NCBI RefSeq assembly: GCF_001522545.3
Contig: NC_031769.1
Location: 20,319,875-20,383,874 of the forward strand
Source of the DNA: Parus major
Taxonomy: Eukaryota; Chordata; Aves; Passeriformes; Paridae
DNA length: 64,000 nucleotides
Direction: 5' to 3'
Numbering within the stretch: the first letter of the stretch is position 1; every line of letters begins with the position of its first letter. The notes under the pieces were generated by a model. That model had not been told where the DNA came from and made no database searches. It saw nothing but the letters and a program-made list of their open reading frames with translations. The position numbers and the translations under genes are program-made. This document shows positions 13,263 to 27,689 of the stretch, piece after piece.

Positions 13263-16200
13263 ATGAAAGGATATATTTGCTTTCTGTTAGAAAACTAATA
13301 AAACAGAAGGAAAGTTTTTCAAACAGAAAGAAGTACGCGTGGTTCTGAAATTCTTTTCTTTTAAGTTTCAGTGTAAAATATGTCAGGACATATTTTAGTT
13401 CAGAAGTTGATGTGAAGCATAAAAACCTACTTGAGCGTACTAGTATTTAACTTTTGAATTAAGTATTTTCATTAATCCAAAAATATGTTACATATATTTC
13501 ATTTTGGAGTTCAATCTTGATCCAGTTTACTTGCTGTGATAAAGCCTGCAGTCCATTGAAGCCCAAAGAGATTCATAGAGAGCAGTTGTTCACCATAGTA
13601 TCATTTCTCAAAGATAAATTATGCAGCAGTAAAGACAAGTTCATAAACTTTATTGTATTGCTTTAGTAGCAGTGCTTTAGTTTCTACCGGGAAGGCAAAT
13701 TTAACACAAAGGCCTTCCCCAAAGTTTATTAAACTCTCCCAGAAGCTGCCAGTGTCATTTTTTTCCCCTTTTTTGGACATTTTTCTAAGCTCAGTAGTGG
13801 GAGAGGGAAGAAGAGAATGGTCTTTTTTTTCTTGATCTTTAGTTAATCTTTCTGACTTTCTGCTTTCACTAGCATGTAGAAGAATCAGACTGTGAGAAGA
13901 AAATGATACTCTCTTTACTTGATTCACTCAAACATATAGAGCTTTTTATGGGCTCACCATTTTTCTTCAATTTGCATCTTTGCAAATTTTCTTTAATGCA
14001 TCTTTGTCATAGTTCAAAAATTATCTAGAAATAGTAGTTCTAGAAATTATGTGCAGCTATGAGCAATATGTACCATCCACATTTTCCATATGTCAAGACA
14101 GTGTTCTAGTTTTATGGGTATAGTAAAAAATTATAAGGAGTAAACAGTCAATTGAGTGGAACTTAATCGAATACTGAAAAAAGTCAGGATCAATGTACTT
14201 TACGTTAGTATTCAGAGGAATTTTAGGAGAAAATACTTTTCAAGCCCTTATGTGGTAATCCTGAAGTACTAGGTCTTTCTTGCCATTGCAAGCTGTACAA
14301 ATGCAGTGTTGGCTCCAGATGATTTGTGTATGTTTATCTTTGATTAACTTTTTCTTAAGAATTTCAGGAGATCTTTAAGCAGCTCTCCTTCCTGCTATTT
14401 TTATTATTTTAAGTAGAATGTAGGCATACTGAACTATTGCTGATCAAGCTGGTGTTGGAGTCTCTTCAGAAACAATTCAATCTGTAAGTTACAAGATGGA
14501 AAGATTTAAAGAAGGGTAAAAGGGAGAGTTTGTGTTCTTCACTGCTTATGCAGGTATATCTTTTACAGCACAAGTGCAGTTTCCATTTAAAATCCAAGGC
14601 ACAGATTTACTATTTTTGTGGGCACAGGGTCTCTGGGTGATTTGAGATGCAGGGAACTGCATAGCTACATCATGGTAAATGCAGTGATGTCCCTGTGAAG
14701 GTGTTAAGGAGAGGGAGCAAACAGAAGCTACTTCTCCTGTAGTAAAAGTCTCATTTTGGTAGTAAGGCATAGCAAAGCAGAGAGCTGTTACCTAGTCTTT
14801 TGAGTAATTTTTTAAATTCCACTTCCTTCAGATGAATCCTAGGAGGTGAACATCAGGAAATGAAGAGTAATCTCAAGAATGCAAGCACAGTCATGGTGAA
14901 AGGATCCAGATGTTTCCTCTCTATGGGAGCAACAGTGTGGATCTTGAACCTCATGAATCCCTTTTCTGAGTCCTGTTTTCTAGAGCATGTCCTAATCCAG
15001 GGGGAAGCTGTCTGGAAACGCCATTAGCAACCTGTCCACTGTGCAGTTGTTCAACTGAGGATGCATCTTTTCTGTATCCAGAAACATCTGTTGGTCACCT
15101 GAGAGCACTGAGCAGTGAGCTGAAGGTAGCTGGGTGCTTCAATGGAAGTACAGCTCTGATGAGTGCTGGAAAATACATTACCTGAGATGAGACTAAGGGA
15201 AGCAAGCTATCTTCTGCATATGCTCTCACTTGGGCACCAAGCAGCTTTCTAACTTTTAGGGAATCACATGTTTAATCTACATAAGCACCTCTTTATTGAT
15301 GCTGCCCATTTTGATTGTCATAAAACACCAGAAGAAAGCAGGTGAAAACACAGTGCCAAATTCTCCAGGGCCTGAGTATCTGCATACAACTGTTGTGTCT
15401 AGGCAAAGTTGGTATTTATAATGGCTCTGGAGTGGTGAAGAAATGAGGCATGCTATGAGGGAGATGTTTTAGGCCTTAAAGAGGGATTGATTTGTGGTTA
15501 TTATTGCTGCCTTTGATCTGCCAACAGGGATCTGAAACTAATCCACCAGAGCAGCACAAGTCTGATATATAAAGCCAGATGGAGATGCCAGAATAGGTTA
15601 TGCCTGCTGTCTTTGATGCTGCCTTATCATGAAGTGATAAACCAGGTAGTACAAAACAAAGCAGGCAAAGGATGGAGTGTGTGCACTGCAGGAATGCTGC
15701 CAGTGGTGTGAAGTGGCTGCCAGTTATGGCCACTGCAGGATCAATTAGCCATTCACAGCCTTGCCCTGACCTGGGAGAGGCTGAGGTACATGACACACAG
15801 AGCACTTGGGTGCCACACAGCCCTCAACATCTCTGGTTGTTTCCATGCTAAATTGAGGGAGTAGAAAATGCATAGTCCCTGTATTTCAAAAGTAATCCCA
15901 CAAGTACATATGGCCATAGAATTAAAAAACTGTTTGCATAAGGACTTTTACTTCATACCCATACCATATTTTTACCCCAGCTTTGGAGTGTATCAAAGTG
16001 AATCTCTTTCTAAGATGTACTCTAAGCAGTGAATATGATCTAGCTGCTGAGATGATGGTGGGATTTTATCACTTCTGCTTGCATTTTGTTTAGAAATTAG
16101 AGCAGTTTGGAGCTTAGTATAGCTATTAATTCTCTATAGATCTCATCATCATCTGAGTCAGCTAACTTCTAAGCATTAGAAGAGCTTTATATAGATGTTA

Positions 16201-16378
16201 GATCAATTGGCAGTAAGTTGTCAATAAATGTGTCTCCTAGACACTGCAATTGACAGGTTAATGAAGTGCATTCTCAGTGACAGAGAGCTGTTGACAAATC
16301 TTTTGTCACTTTGCTTTTCCCACTCCTGCATTTCTCATGAATCTGCTCCATAGCACAAGCTTGGGGAGTGCTGGGATT

Positions 16379-16536
16379 AGAATCACAGAAATCACATGCA
16401 GACCTTTGAGATCATTGAGCCAACCTTGAGCACAGCAGTGCTAGTCTTCCACTAAACCATGCCTCTAAGTAGCACACCTACATATATTTTGAATAGTTCC
16501 AGTGAAGAGATTAATCCTAATATCCAATCCAATATC
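16379..16536 (-). mobile_element. CR1 LINE 3' fragment, internally deleted
   Basis: The + strand reads as the reverse complement of the avian CR1 3' end. It opens with AGAATCACAGAA at 16379, continues through a form of the diagnostic ACCTTTAAGATCAT segment (here GACCTTTGAGATCATTGAG) and a CCACTAAACCATG segment, and ends near CCTAATATCCAATC. The element therefore lies on the - strand. From memory of the CR1 consensus, about 75 bases are missing between GTTCCAG and TGAAGAGATT. The many mismatches mean it is old. It has no coding capacity. Confidence 0.85.
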
Positions 16537-18143
16537 TTATCTTTCACAAGTAAGGGGGTGCCTGTTTGCTACCTTGTGTGCATAGACTGGGATTTGGAAA
16601 ACATGTTAATAAGCCTATTAGTAAAACCTAATAATAACCTTTCTACTTGAGAAACTGGAAAGAAAGGACCAAGGACCATGTTTGCCCTCTCTGCTATGTT
16701 GTCCAGCATGTTTCAAAGAAGATGCAAAGTAGGTGATCCACAGTTTGTCCACCAAAACTGCAGCATTGTGTTTGGCTCCCTGTTGTTGCACTCTTTCTGC
16801 CTTTGTTGTTGCTGTGGCACTTAGACTGATTCAGTGCAAGTGTTTTCTACTGCATGTTGCTTTTCCTCTTGCCCAGAAGAAGATGGAATCACTGGTTTAT
16901 TTTACATCACTCTTGAAGGTTCCCGTGGGTGCCTTTTGCAAATATCCGATGAGTAAACTAGTTCTTATCCTTTTCAGTAAAGTTCCATATTCGTTCCTTT
17001 AACTCATGAGCATTCGTAAGCACCAACAATTTAGGATAAGTGCTGCCTACCTACAGCAAAAGGATATTGAACAAAACCAGATCTCTAATCCCACCTTCCT
17101 TGCAAGAGAAACTATTTTGGTCAATGTGTGCATTAAGAAGTCACAGAGTGACTCACTGGCCTTAGCTATTACTAGCACTTGATGAGACAGCATAATTTTC
17201 ACTTCACTCTTCGTAGCCAGCCTAGATGTTGTTCATAGGTTGCTGTACATAGTTTGGGGTTCATGAACCACACTGCAACTGCAGTTTGCCTTTTAGCTTG
17301 CATGGATAATTTACCTTAAACCTTGAACCCAGTGAAATCAGAAGCAAAACTTGTATTGATTTTGTTGAAATCAAAATCAGGCTGACACTGTATTGCCATT
17401 TCATCTTGACAGACATTGGGGGAGAAGAAAGCCTTTCAAAAGGCTTTATGTTTTTCACACTGTGGGCCCTGAAAGACAGTGAAAGTAACTAGGGAAGTCA
17501 TGCAGATTGGAGGGCATCAGAACTTAACTGATGTCAGCTTTACTGCTCTTTTCCAGCAGGTTGGTCAGCTTCTTGCTTTGCAAGAGGGAAGGAAGCCAGT
17601 GTAAAAATCTGCCATAGATTACGAATTCTTCAAAGGGTGAGGATTCACATAGTAAGTGAGACTTCTTATCTCACCCACTTCATCTAGCACTATGGCACTA
17701 TGGAACACAAATCTAGGAAAAACACTGCTGTCAAGAAAACATGACTATATCACAGTTTGTTTCTGGTCGATGAAGGGAAGCCCAGCCCTTTGCTCAAGGT
17801 GTTAATGGCATGAAAAAATACTATGTGATTTTCCTGTTGTTTTAGAACCACCTCCAACTGTGGGCAAGTTTGTTTTACAGAACAGAGATTTAAGAAAGAG
17901 GACAAACTAAAAAAGAAATGGTAAACATTCAAGCAAATGTTACTGTCTTGTGTTACTCAGGAGCTGGTTCAGTTTGCTGATTGCTCAGTTTCAGTGTGGT
18001 CTGAGTAATGAAGAGCTGACTAGTGAGCCTAATTTGGGGTAATTCCCTGAGTACTTCGAAGCATAGCAAAGCCAGAAAAACTCTAATGAAAAATAATGGA
18101 AAGGTAGCTGGGGGCTTAACTTATGATCTCTGCTCATTACAGT

Positions 18144-18176
18144 AAGCGACATTTTCATTGCAGTGTTGCCATAAAG
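18144..18176. repeat. 33-bp duplicated sequence, copy A
   Basis: This 33-bp sequence, starting AAGCGACATTTTCATTGCAG, matches 18831-18863 at 31 of 33 positions in the same orientation, 687 bp apart. Similarity fades quickly on both sides. It is most simply the remnant of a small dispersed element or of a local duplication; I do not recognise the family. Confidence 0.6.
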
Positions 18177-18830
18177 ATTATTGGCTGCCACATAGCATAG
18201 GTCCCTCCTGAAAAGATTCTGGAACAGCTTTGTTGGCACAGCAAAAGCCATGGAAAATCACCAAAGATTTTTCTTAAAACACAGTGATTGTTTGCCACAT
18301 ATGAAAGTTGTGATGCTTTGTTCAAAACTGGCTCGAAAATCAGGTGAATAGTCTGTATCATTTTATTACATGGCTTCTGAATGACCGTCTCTGGTCTTCC
18401 ACATTGAAGTTATATAAATGGGAAACGATTGTACTGATATGTTTTGTTTCCATATAGAACTGTTTGGTCTTTGGCTTTCAATATTTCAGCATTTTAGCAT
18501 ATATGATGATAATGGTTTTGAAATTGGCTTTGAATCACCTTTTTCCTTTGCATGTATTTTGATTTGTTAGAGCACAACTACCAGATGTCTGTAAGATTGA
18601 CATAATTGGCATGTTTGTGCCCACGTTGACCAGGGAGTAGTTGAAAGGGCTGTATTTGAGAACTGGAAGGGATTGCATTGACCAGTTAAAGCATGTTCAA
18701 AAACTCTGTCCAAGAAGAGCTTTTCTGCAAAGTGTATCCATCATGAGTTACGCAAAGCCAACTCATATGGCCAAGGAAAATCAGAATGCCTGAGATGTGT
18801 AGCACTTCAGATGTGGTCCTTTGTGTCCAG

Positions 18831-18863
18831 AAGCAACATTTTCATTGCAGAGTTGCCATAAAG
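18831..18863. repeat. 33-bp duplicated sequence, copy B
   Basis: Second copy of the sequence at 18144-18176, starting AAGCAACATTTTCATTGCAG, with two substitutions. The flanks of the two copies are not clearly alignable. Confidence 0.6.
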
Positions 18864-21800
18864 TGAAGTGAGTTTCCTCTGTTCTTCATCTTCTTCCTGG
18901 TAGTGCTTTTGAGCAGCTAAATTTGGTGTCCTGGAGGAACCAAGTAAATTCCTTCTTTGATGGCAGTGAGTAACTGCTCCATATCCCTGTTCTCTTGTCC
19001 TGCCAGTAGCAATACTAACCACAGTCTCAGAACACATATATACAAATGACCAGCCATGGGCAGATTAGCATGGTGGGAGGACAAATGGACACATAAATAC
19101 AGAGAAGACAAACAGCCAGACTGCATTCCTCAATACCTTTCCTTGCAGTGTTCAGGGAAAACCCCTGTGTCAGGATCCCTCTGATACCTGGCTGCCCAGT
19201 CTTGATGTTTCAGATATCAGGCCCCCAGACCCAGTCTCAGCAGCCTGCATGCCCTCAGTCTTTCTGGGGGCTGATCCTGGAGTCCCTTGGTCGCTCCAGT
19301 ATCTGGCACTCAGTCCATGCTATTGACCAGCTGATCTTGAACTGTGCTGATGCGACATGTATGCATGCTGCCAGAAGAGAGGGCACGTTCACACAGAAAG
19401 TAGCTAGAAACAGGTTTTAGGCAGGACAAAGGGTGATTTGGCACAGAGTTCTGCCAATCAAGTACCCTGACCTCCTCCTGCTTGCACACTGTTGACCTCA
19501 TTTATTCCCTGCCTCATCCTCTCTTTCCCTGCACTTGTTCTCTGCTGTCATCCTTGGTCACTCACTTCCACTCTATTGGTCTGTCTCATAAGAATTTGTA
19601 TGTCCTGTATAATCCTTAAATACTCTTGTTCAGTCCCAAAACTCTGTCTAAGCATCCTACAGTAAATCCTGTGTCCCCCTTACACAATGGTCTGCAGAGC
19701 TCACACAACCTTCAGAGTTTCTTGTGCTGGGTCACACAAATGGACTGTGTGACAGGACTGGGACTTCTTCCTTTCCCACTGAGGGTCTCAGAGGTGGTGA
19801 TTCAGAGGGGTTGGTTTGGCTGAGTTCCCCACCTTGCCACTGTGTCACTTGTCACTGTTCAGTCCTTTTGTTTATTTTAAGGAGCTGTTGGAGAGCTGGC
19901 CCTGCAGCCAGTTGGGATGGCAGAGGCAGACACTCTGGGAGAGGTGTGTGGGCCAGCCCAGCCGAGCAGGGCAGCTGATTAAACCCTGTGTGTGGGGAAT
20001 TGCAGTCTCCTGAATGTTCTCCATGCTATTGCCAGTGAAACTGGTCATCCTCAGTGTGCAGCAGAGCAGGCTCAGATTAACTCAGACACTTCAATTTTGC
20101 TTAAAAAAAAAAAGAAAGAAAAAAAAAAGGAAAAAGAGCCTCTGTATCAGTATTTCCCCAGAGTCACTTCTATACATTTTATTCTAGTTACTGGAAAAGA
20201 AATACGTACCTGCCAGACATAAAATAACTTAAAGAAAGTTCCTTAGTTTGCACTTAGCTATTTTTGCCCTCTGTTTTCCTTTTTTTAAATGTTAATTAGG
20301 TACACAGCAAAATGCATGTAATAAATCAATAATAAAGATTATGTAAGGGCATTTATCTGAGCAGCAGTGTAGCATTCAGGAAGGAAAGTGAGCACTGTTC
20401 TACTGAAACCCAAAGGACTCCACGTGGACAACAACATTAAAATAACATAAGAATGAGGAATACTGTGCTCAGCTGTCTCCAGGAGGATATCTGTGCTGCA
20501 TGCCAGTATGTTTTCTGTACTGTGTTTGCTGCCTGTCCAGAGTTAGTTTGAGATCAAGCAAGTGGCCTTGAATGTTGTCCCAACAACATGGTTTGGGGAA
20601 ATGGAGCAACTGTTGATTTATCTATTCCTTGCTCACAAATTACAAATACATAAAGAAAAGGGTTGTGATGATACAGATCACTTCAGTAAACAGAACACAC
20701 TTCTTTCTCACTTGAGTTGTCTTTTTCCTTCTTAGCAGTGCGTTTTTATCTGCAGCTTCCTATGTTGGCATCTGCCAAAGAAGCTGAGCATGCCCATGCA
20801 GTTTCTGTGGCTCCTGATAGCTTTTGATAAATTAAATGTAGGATGCCATTTGTTCTAGTGGATACCTCAGCCCTCAGAGTTTAAACTGATGCCTGTATCT
20901 GGTGCTAAATTGTTTTTTCTGATTCTAAGTAGGAAAGCACTATTTCTTCTGTGAAAACAAGTAGGGAAATATTCCACTGCAATCTATGGGAGTTCTTACC
21001 CTTAAGGAGTTCAGTTTCTGGCCTATGCAGTTTTTTCATGCCTGGAGTGGATTCAGGGACTGGTCTGCACATCTAGTCTGAACAGCTCATTGCTCTATTC
21101 AAAATGGAGCATGAGAAGGGAGATCAGGCCAGCTGAATGTGCTTCAAGATCTGAGTCCCAGGTGAGAAATTCTTCATAATTGAAGTAATCTCATAGGACT
21201 GTCCACATGAAGAAGCAAATTGTTCTCTCCTCCTCTCAGGCTGCTGTTTCATTATACTGGCCTAGCTGGGGGTTGTTTCATCAGCATAATAGATTCTCTA
21301 GATGAAACCTTAATTTCTGTTTATTTTGAAAGAAATAAGAGTAAGCATGCCCTGTCCTTTCTGTCTTTGTGACAGTTCCATGGAGACCCCCCCTTGTATG
21401 TCTCTCCAGATTTGTAGCATGGCTGAAGATTTTCAGTGTTGGGGACCCTGGGTATCGAGATAGGTCTTTCAGAAACTAGATGTTAGTGTTACTTGTGCTT
21501 TCAAAATTGTGTCTGCCAAAAGCCATGCTTCTTGTAAGGTCTTTCAGGTTGGGTATGCAAAGTCATTAGACAGCTTTGCAAATATTGGCCTCTACATTTT
21601 CTTTTTTAAAAAATCTTTTTTCTTGCTAGGCTTCTATGTGCTTCCCGCTGTGCTTCCCTAACAAGCCTCACATTTAAAGTACTTGCTTCAAAAGGCTGCT
21701 AGCCTCAGAGAATATAAGGAGAACACTTTCTTTTATAACTGTGTATTAATTAAAGAAATATCTAACACCTACTTGGAATTCCTTTATGGAAAAATAAGAG

Positions 21801-24800
21801 ATTAGTTCCCCATAACATGCAAGATGGTTAGTTCAAAGAAGCAAGGATTAAATTAACCATTTTAAGAGCAAAAGTGTCTGGTAGAAATAAAATTATCCAT
21901 CTATTGCCAGGCCAGTAGTAGAGCAAGTGTCTGTAAATCATAGTTACCTGAGCTCAAATCTTCCCTCACTGACACATCAGGTCTGGCACCTCTGAGCTGA
22001 GTGCAGAGCTCCCTTTGGTCAGGGTCTGTCTTTACAGTAACTTGGATAGAGGGTGGGAATGTGGCATGTAGAGGTTGAGTCTTTCTTTTCTTCAGGTATA
22101 GATACAGTATACAGAGCAGCAAATAGACTGGGGTGGAGGGGTCCAGCAGAAGGGAGCCCTGTGGAAAACTGAATGGTGAAGTAAGCAGTAGGAGACACGT
22201 GGGATTTATTTTGGAGGGTGCATGTTCTAAACAGACGCTGAAACAGTAAGCTCCAGAAAGTTTTGGCAGAATACTTTTTTTTTGCTTGTTGAGATTTGGA
22301 GTGTTTTTAGGCAGGAATTCTGAGTAAGTCAACTTTGGACTGTGTGACTCAGCAGAGTCTCTAATGTAAGATAGCTAACAGCTTGTGAGAGTGCAGAGTG
22401 GGAACATAGAGGGAGTGGTTGGGTGGACTCCATCTAGCATTTTAAAATAGCTAAACATGAGTGTCTGCATGTCAGCTAGCTACCCACTGTCCTCTGTAGC
22501 TGGTGAAAATCTAGCAGAGCAGTGCAGCTAAGCATCTCATAGCAGACACTTGATCACCCAAAAAGCTCTTTACTCCACTGGCTGGGAGACATGGGCTTGA
22601 ATACTTATCTCTCCACCTGTGATGAATCCTCTTCTTCTCTAATTTGGGCTCCAAAAAATGAAACTAGCTTAAAAAAAAAAAAAAGGAGCTAATCCAAGAT
22701 GGGGAGAGATAATCAATTCCCCTAACAAGTGCCTGTGGGATGAAGACCCAAAAAAGCGTTTGAGGGTATTAGGGATTTCTGGTGATGCAGAAAGGCTCTT
22801 TAAAAGGTAAAACGCAGGACTTAGGGGGAATTAGGGAGAATAGTGACAGGTGAAGTCTCCAGGAGCTTTGGGTTATGAAGATAATTGAGGCAGGTGGAAG
22901 GAACAATAAAATAAGACAAGTTGTTAAACTTGGGAGTGTCTCGGGGCTGGGCTCTGGCATGTATAGATTTGGGGCAGTCTGAAACTGCAATAATGCTGCA
23001 TTCCAGAGCAGCATTGGGCTATAGAGGAAGGCACACTGTTAACAGGCCTAAAAACAGTGGAGCATTTCCACAGCACATTGAGAGCTGCAGATTCAGAGGC
23101 TCTTGCAGCATGTGGACTGCCAGCACCTGCCCCCTTCATCCAACCAGTGCTGCCTCCATCATGGGGCAGGAGAGAGCTGCACAGACAGGGACAGGCTAAA
23201 ACTGAGCAGTTCTGAAAAACCCTGAGAGAGCTTCAAATGGTGAACATCACTGACATTGCTGCCATCTGCTCTCAGAGCACTTGAAAACAAAGGGCAAAAC
23301 TTACCTGAATGAAATTAATCACTTGTGTCTGCTTTTCCCTGTTAAGAATCCTAAAGCTGCAGCTTGCCATTCAGTTATAAGGAACAGATACTGGTTTCAC
23401 TTAGCCATGCAGTGTTCCTCTTCATTGAGATCATCTGAGTTACATTACAAAGGCTAAAAGCATTATTGGTGAACTACCAACATAAGACTTGCATAGTAAT
23501 TTTAACCTCCACTGTTTTCTGTCACTGGTACATTACTGACCAGTTAAATGCCAGCATCTGTCCCTTTCCTGAGAGAGAGAATATGTGGTTTGAGAGGATG
23601 ACATGTTAGCAGCTCCCCCATGGAAGAGGTCAGTCCCAGTCACTCAGAGGTGACACCAGAGCAACAATTAGCTATGCAAAAACTGGTGTGGCAAAAGCAC
23701 CTTGCTATAAGTGCATGTGAACTGTAACTAATGCACAGTAGACAGAATGTATCAGTCATGCAAGCACTTCTTTCAGCTTTGGGTTTCTAGTGATGCCACC
23801 ACTGATTCAGCCTTTCCCTTCTCCTGCTTCGTCAGCTGGGGCTTAGGACTGTTCTGTTGAGGTTACTGTGAATACCCACTTTGAGGCTTATTCTGAGCCC
23901 TAAATATCTTCCTGACCCTGAACTTCAGCTTTTGAAAAATCAAGCAGAGCTGGAATGTTTCACCTTTGTTTCCCTGATTACAGTACATAGCTGGAGGTGG
24001 CATCTCTCCAGGACCATATTTAACTGTGTGGTCCTTTTTATACTGCATACTCATACTCCCTGTAGATCTGTTACAGATATAAAGTGAGACCAGTGTATTT
24101 CTCATGGCTCTGTCTTGAAATTCTCTTTCAAAATGCTTAAACTCAAAAAAATCAATGTGTACATCAAACACTTAGCACTAGTTCCCCGAGTTCTCTCTTA
24201 TCTTTGGGAGCATGTACACCTTGGCTAGTGAGCATTTTGTACAAGAGAGAAAAATTGGAGGTAGTTGTGCTGAATTTGTTTTCAAAGTGACTCTTTTGAC
24301 CTTTATGAATTTAAGAATTTTAGCTATGGTTCTGTTTTTAAGTTCAGAGATTTTGGTAGCAAGACTATATACTTTCAAGTTACAAGGTTCCATGCCTGAT
24401 CTTATGCTGTAAATTGCAACATTTAGCAATCTGTGGTTTAATTTAGAAGGATCACCTACTTTCCTAAATGGTTAAGTAATGTGGCAAGCTGGGTTATTGA
24501 TTCTCTCTGAATTTATTACAAGAAAGCTGTATTCACTCTCTCCTCTTGGGAATGCCTCTCCTGAACTGCATGCTTGCTAGTGACAGCTTAGACCCCTGAT
24601 ACATAACCAGAGACCTTGCCTAATATCCTTGCAACTACTTAGGGAATTTTTATTAAGTAAAAGCATCATTAAAGTAGACAGAATGATGAAGTTTAATGAG
24701 CATCTTTCTCACTTGATGTTGTTAGTTTTGCTGCTGCATCAGCCATGCTGCTGTCGTTTGTTACTTCCAGTGGAGCAGGTAGAGAATGCAGGAAGAATTT

Positions 24801-27575
24801 GTTTATATTTACATCTGCATACAAAGAAACATTTTTTTCATGAAAGATACTCTTAAAAATACATACAAAGAAAGAAGGCTTCTCAGAGTCTCCATCTGAG
24901 GGCTTTCTGCACTTTCAGTCTTGCATGTTATCTCCCCTTTAATTTTAATGTAATGAGAAATCTGCCTGCAATACTGTGGTTGCTAAATGTACAGATTCTG
25001 CAGTTTGTGAACTGTGGTTATAGCAACCAGCTTCTGATTGTTATTGCAAACTGCAAACATCTCAAATATTTGTTTGCACTCCAGATTTTGTCCTTCAGCA
25101 GAGGTTTTGGCCTTCAAGCTGTATGTAGTGTCCTGCTTAGAGCTGTGCCAGCACTGTGAACAGGTGAAAATATCTAGTGGGAAGGCACTGCCATGAATGT
25201 GTTATCAGCACTTATCTCACAAATCTGCCTTGAAACCACAGCCACAGTCTGCGTCAAAATTCTTTTGTGTTTTTATGGAGACAATCTGCCTTGGCTAAGG
25301 GTCTCATCATGCAAACAGCTATGTCAAGGTGCCATCCTCTAGCACATCACCATCCGTCAGCTGAGCAGCAGAACTGTCTGTGTGCATGTCTTCAGCTGAC
25401 CTCTGCTGCTGAGAATGATGTGCAAGTGTCTCTGCCTAACACATCTGACTCTGTGTTCGTGCAGAACAAGAGCATGTACCTAGTTTGTACAGCTTGGCTA
25501 CAGCTGTTTCTGTGTCTTTCCAGTAAGTACTGAAATTATTAAAGATTTTATGCAAACTTCACATATATTAAAACTAAAGAGTTATAGGTTCTTGTGGAAG
25601 TTAGATAATTGCTTCTCTGTGCAGATAAGCCCCACTAGTGTTTTAATTTTGCCTTTTTTTTACCCCTGGGAACTATAGAAGTGGTGTCTGTTGTTGTACT
25701 AGAAGTTCATTGAGAATTCTGAATTCTCTTTTCTCTGGAGTAACAGAAGACAAATTCTGCCCCAGAGGCATTATCACAGTCATTATTATATTTAAATATT
25801 GTTGTGACACCATATGTCTCCTCATATTTGATGTATGCAGACAGAAGAGAGAGACCCTGTGTGTGAAAGCTTGTATAATCAAAATACATCTGATCCTTGC
25901 TCTTTGATTAGCAGACTGCATGAAAGATTGTAAAGCACTCATCTTCAGTTGGGATAGCAATGTGCATTGAAACTCCTGCTCAGTTTGCCAGGGAAACCTA
26001 AGTAGATATATTTTATTTTCTTATTTCAAACACAGTAATTACTTTACTGGATGAAACTTTGGTGCTCATGCTGATTGAAGTGGTTGGACATGAAAATAGG
26101 TAAAAAGAATGTGAAAGTGCTGTAGATGCCTTGAACTGATGTACATATGTAGTATTTGCATGGGGGAAAGAGAGTTGCTGGAACTCCAATAGCACTGAAT
26201 ATTGTAAGGAGCAAATATCAAAAAATACCAAAAATACCCACGGGTCAATTGGTATTTTTACTGCTTAATGCACGCAGTGGCTTCTGGACCTCTTTTCGTA
26301 GCCAAAAGGCATTGCCCAGGTAGACTTTACCAGAACTCTGAAGTTAATTCAAAATTGTCAGTGTTTAGGTTTTCTGCATTTTGAAAGCATCTGTGTAGTC
26401 AGTAGAATTCCCACCACACCCTTTTTCTTTGGGAAAGTTCACTAATCTGAGATCTGACAGTCCACATGCTTGCTTGAACATTTGCTCTGAGAAAGGAGAA
26501 AAGATCACTGGAGAGGAAAACTTACATAAAGTTTTCAAAGCAAAAAAGTGGAGCCTAAATCAACTTGAGCAAAAGGAGGGTATGTAACACTTGACAACCA
26601 CTTAAGCTGTCTCAGTCCTCTTGGGTTGGCACTAACAGGGCAAAGGAGCTGTGGGGCAGAAGGATGTGGAACACGGGACAGTGATAGGGGACTTCTGTTC
26701 CTAACCATGAAGGATTTTTGTGCTCAGATACAGTGGATCTCTGGATTCTCTGTTAATCAGTGCCTAAAGTCCGAGATAGGGAGTTTTAAAAAGCCAAAAA
26801 CCAGCTTGAAGGTTAATTTTGTATTTACCTGCCTAGGGTTATCTTCTAAGAGTTACAGAATTACTGCTGATAGTGGTTCAAATGCTGCACTGCATATCAT
26901 TCAGAACAAGATACTGCTTGTTCTATGACTTCTTCTATCCTGGGTCAGTTTTTAATGGGACAACCTCCTTGAATGTCACTTCTGTGCTCTTCTACAGTAA
27001 TAGCTTTTCATAATACTGAACCATCTCCTTCCATAGACTCCCCTACTCAACTCACCACCTTCCAAAACAGGAGATATTTAGGATTTATATTTGATTAATA
27101 CGCATACTGTGTGCTTGGATAAAATACAGCCTTGTGCTGGTGGAGCTCTGTCTCTTAAGAGATAAAAGAAAAATATGTGTACTGTAGCTAATATGAAGTG
27201 TGTAGTTATTGAAGAGGGTCAGGGCTCTCTGCTTTCATCAGGAAATGCCACCTGATCCCTTGTTGACAGTAGGTGATGGCACACATAAAATTTCAGTAAG
27301 GTGAAGTAATGTCATAGTTTACAGTTGTATTTTCCTTGAGTAAGGCTGTTTGGCTACAGTACACCTTGACAGCAACCTGCTTAGCAGCATGATGTAAAAC
27401 TTCAGCTGCTGAGAAGTTGAAAGCAAGTGCTGCCTCTCCACCCCACCCTTCAAGAAGCTCTAATCCCATTCTACAGTCCAAGAATGCCAGGGTTGAGGTA
27501 TCTTCCAGATACAGCAACATGAAGCTCATATCAGGTGGTAGACTTTAGTCTTCTGACAGAGAATTAGAATAGTAA

Positions 27576-27626
27576 ATAGAATAGAGTCACAGAATCACAA
27601 AGGTTGGAAAAGATCTCCAAGATCAT
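27576..27626 (-). mobile_element. Short CR1 LINE 3' end fragment
   Basis: About 50 bases read as the reverse complement of a CR1 terminus: AATAGAATAGAGTCACAGAA is the degenerate 8-bp terminal repeat, followed by GGTTGGAAAAGATCTCCAAG and ATCAT. The match stops abruptly at about 27626 and an ERV-like sequence follows shortly. The orientation is antisense (element on the - strand). Confidence 0.75.
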
Positions 27627-27689
27627 ATGTAATGGTGACTTGGGAAGACAAACATCATCACTCCGAACATCCCCCCTTCCTTCTTCTCC

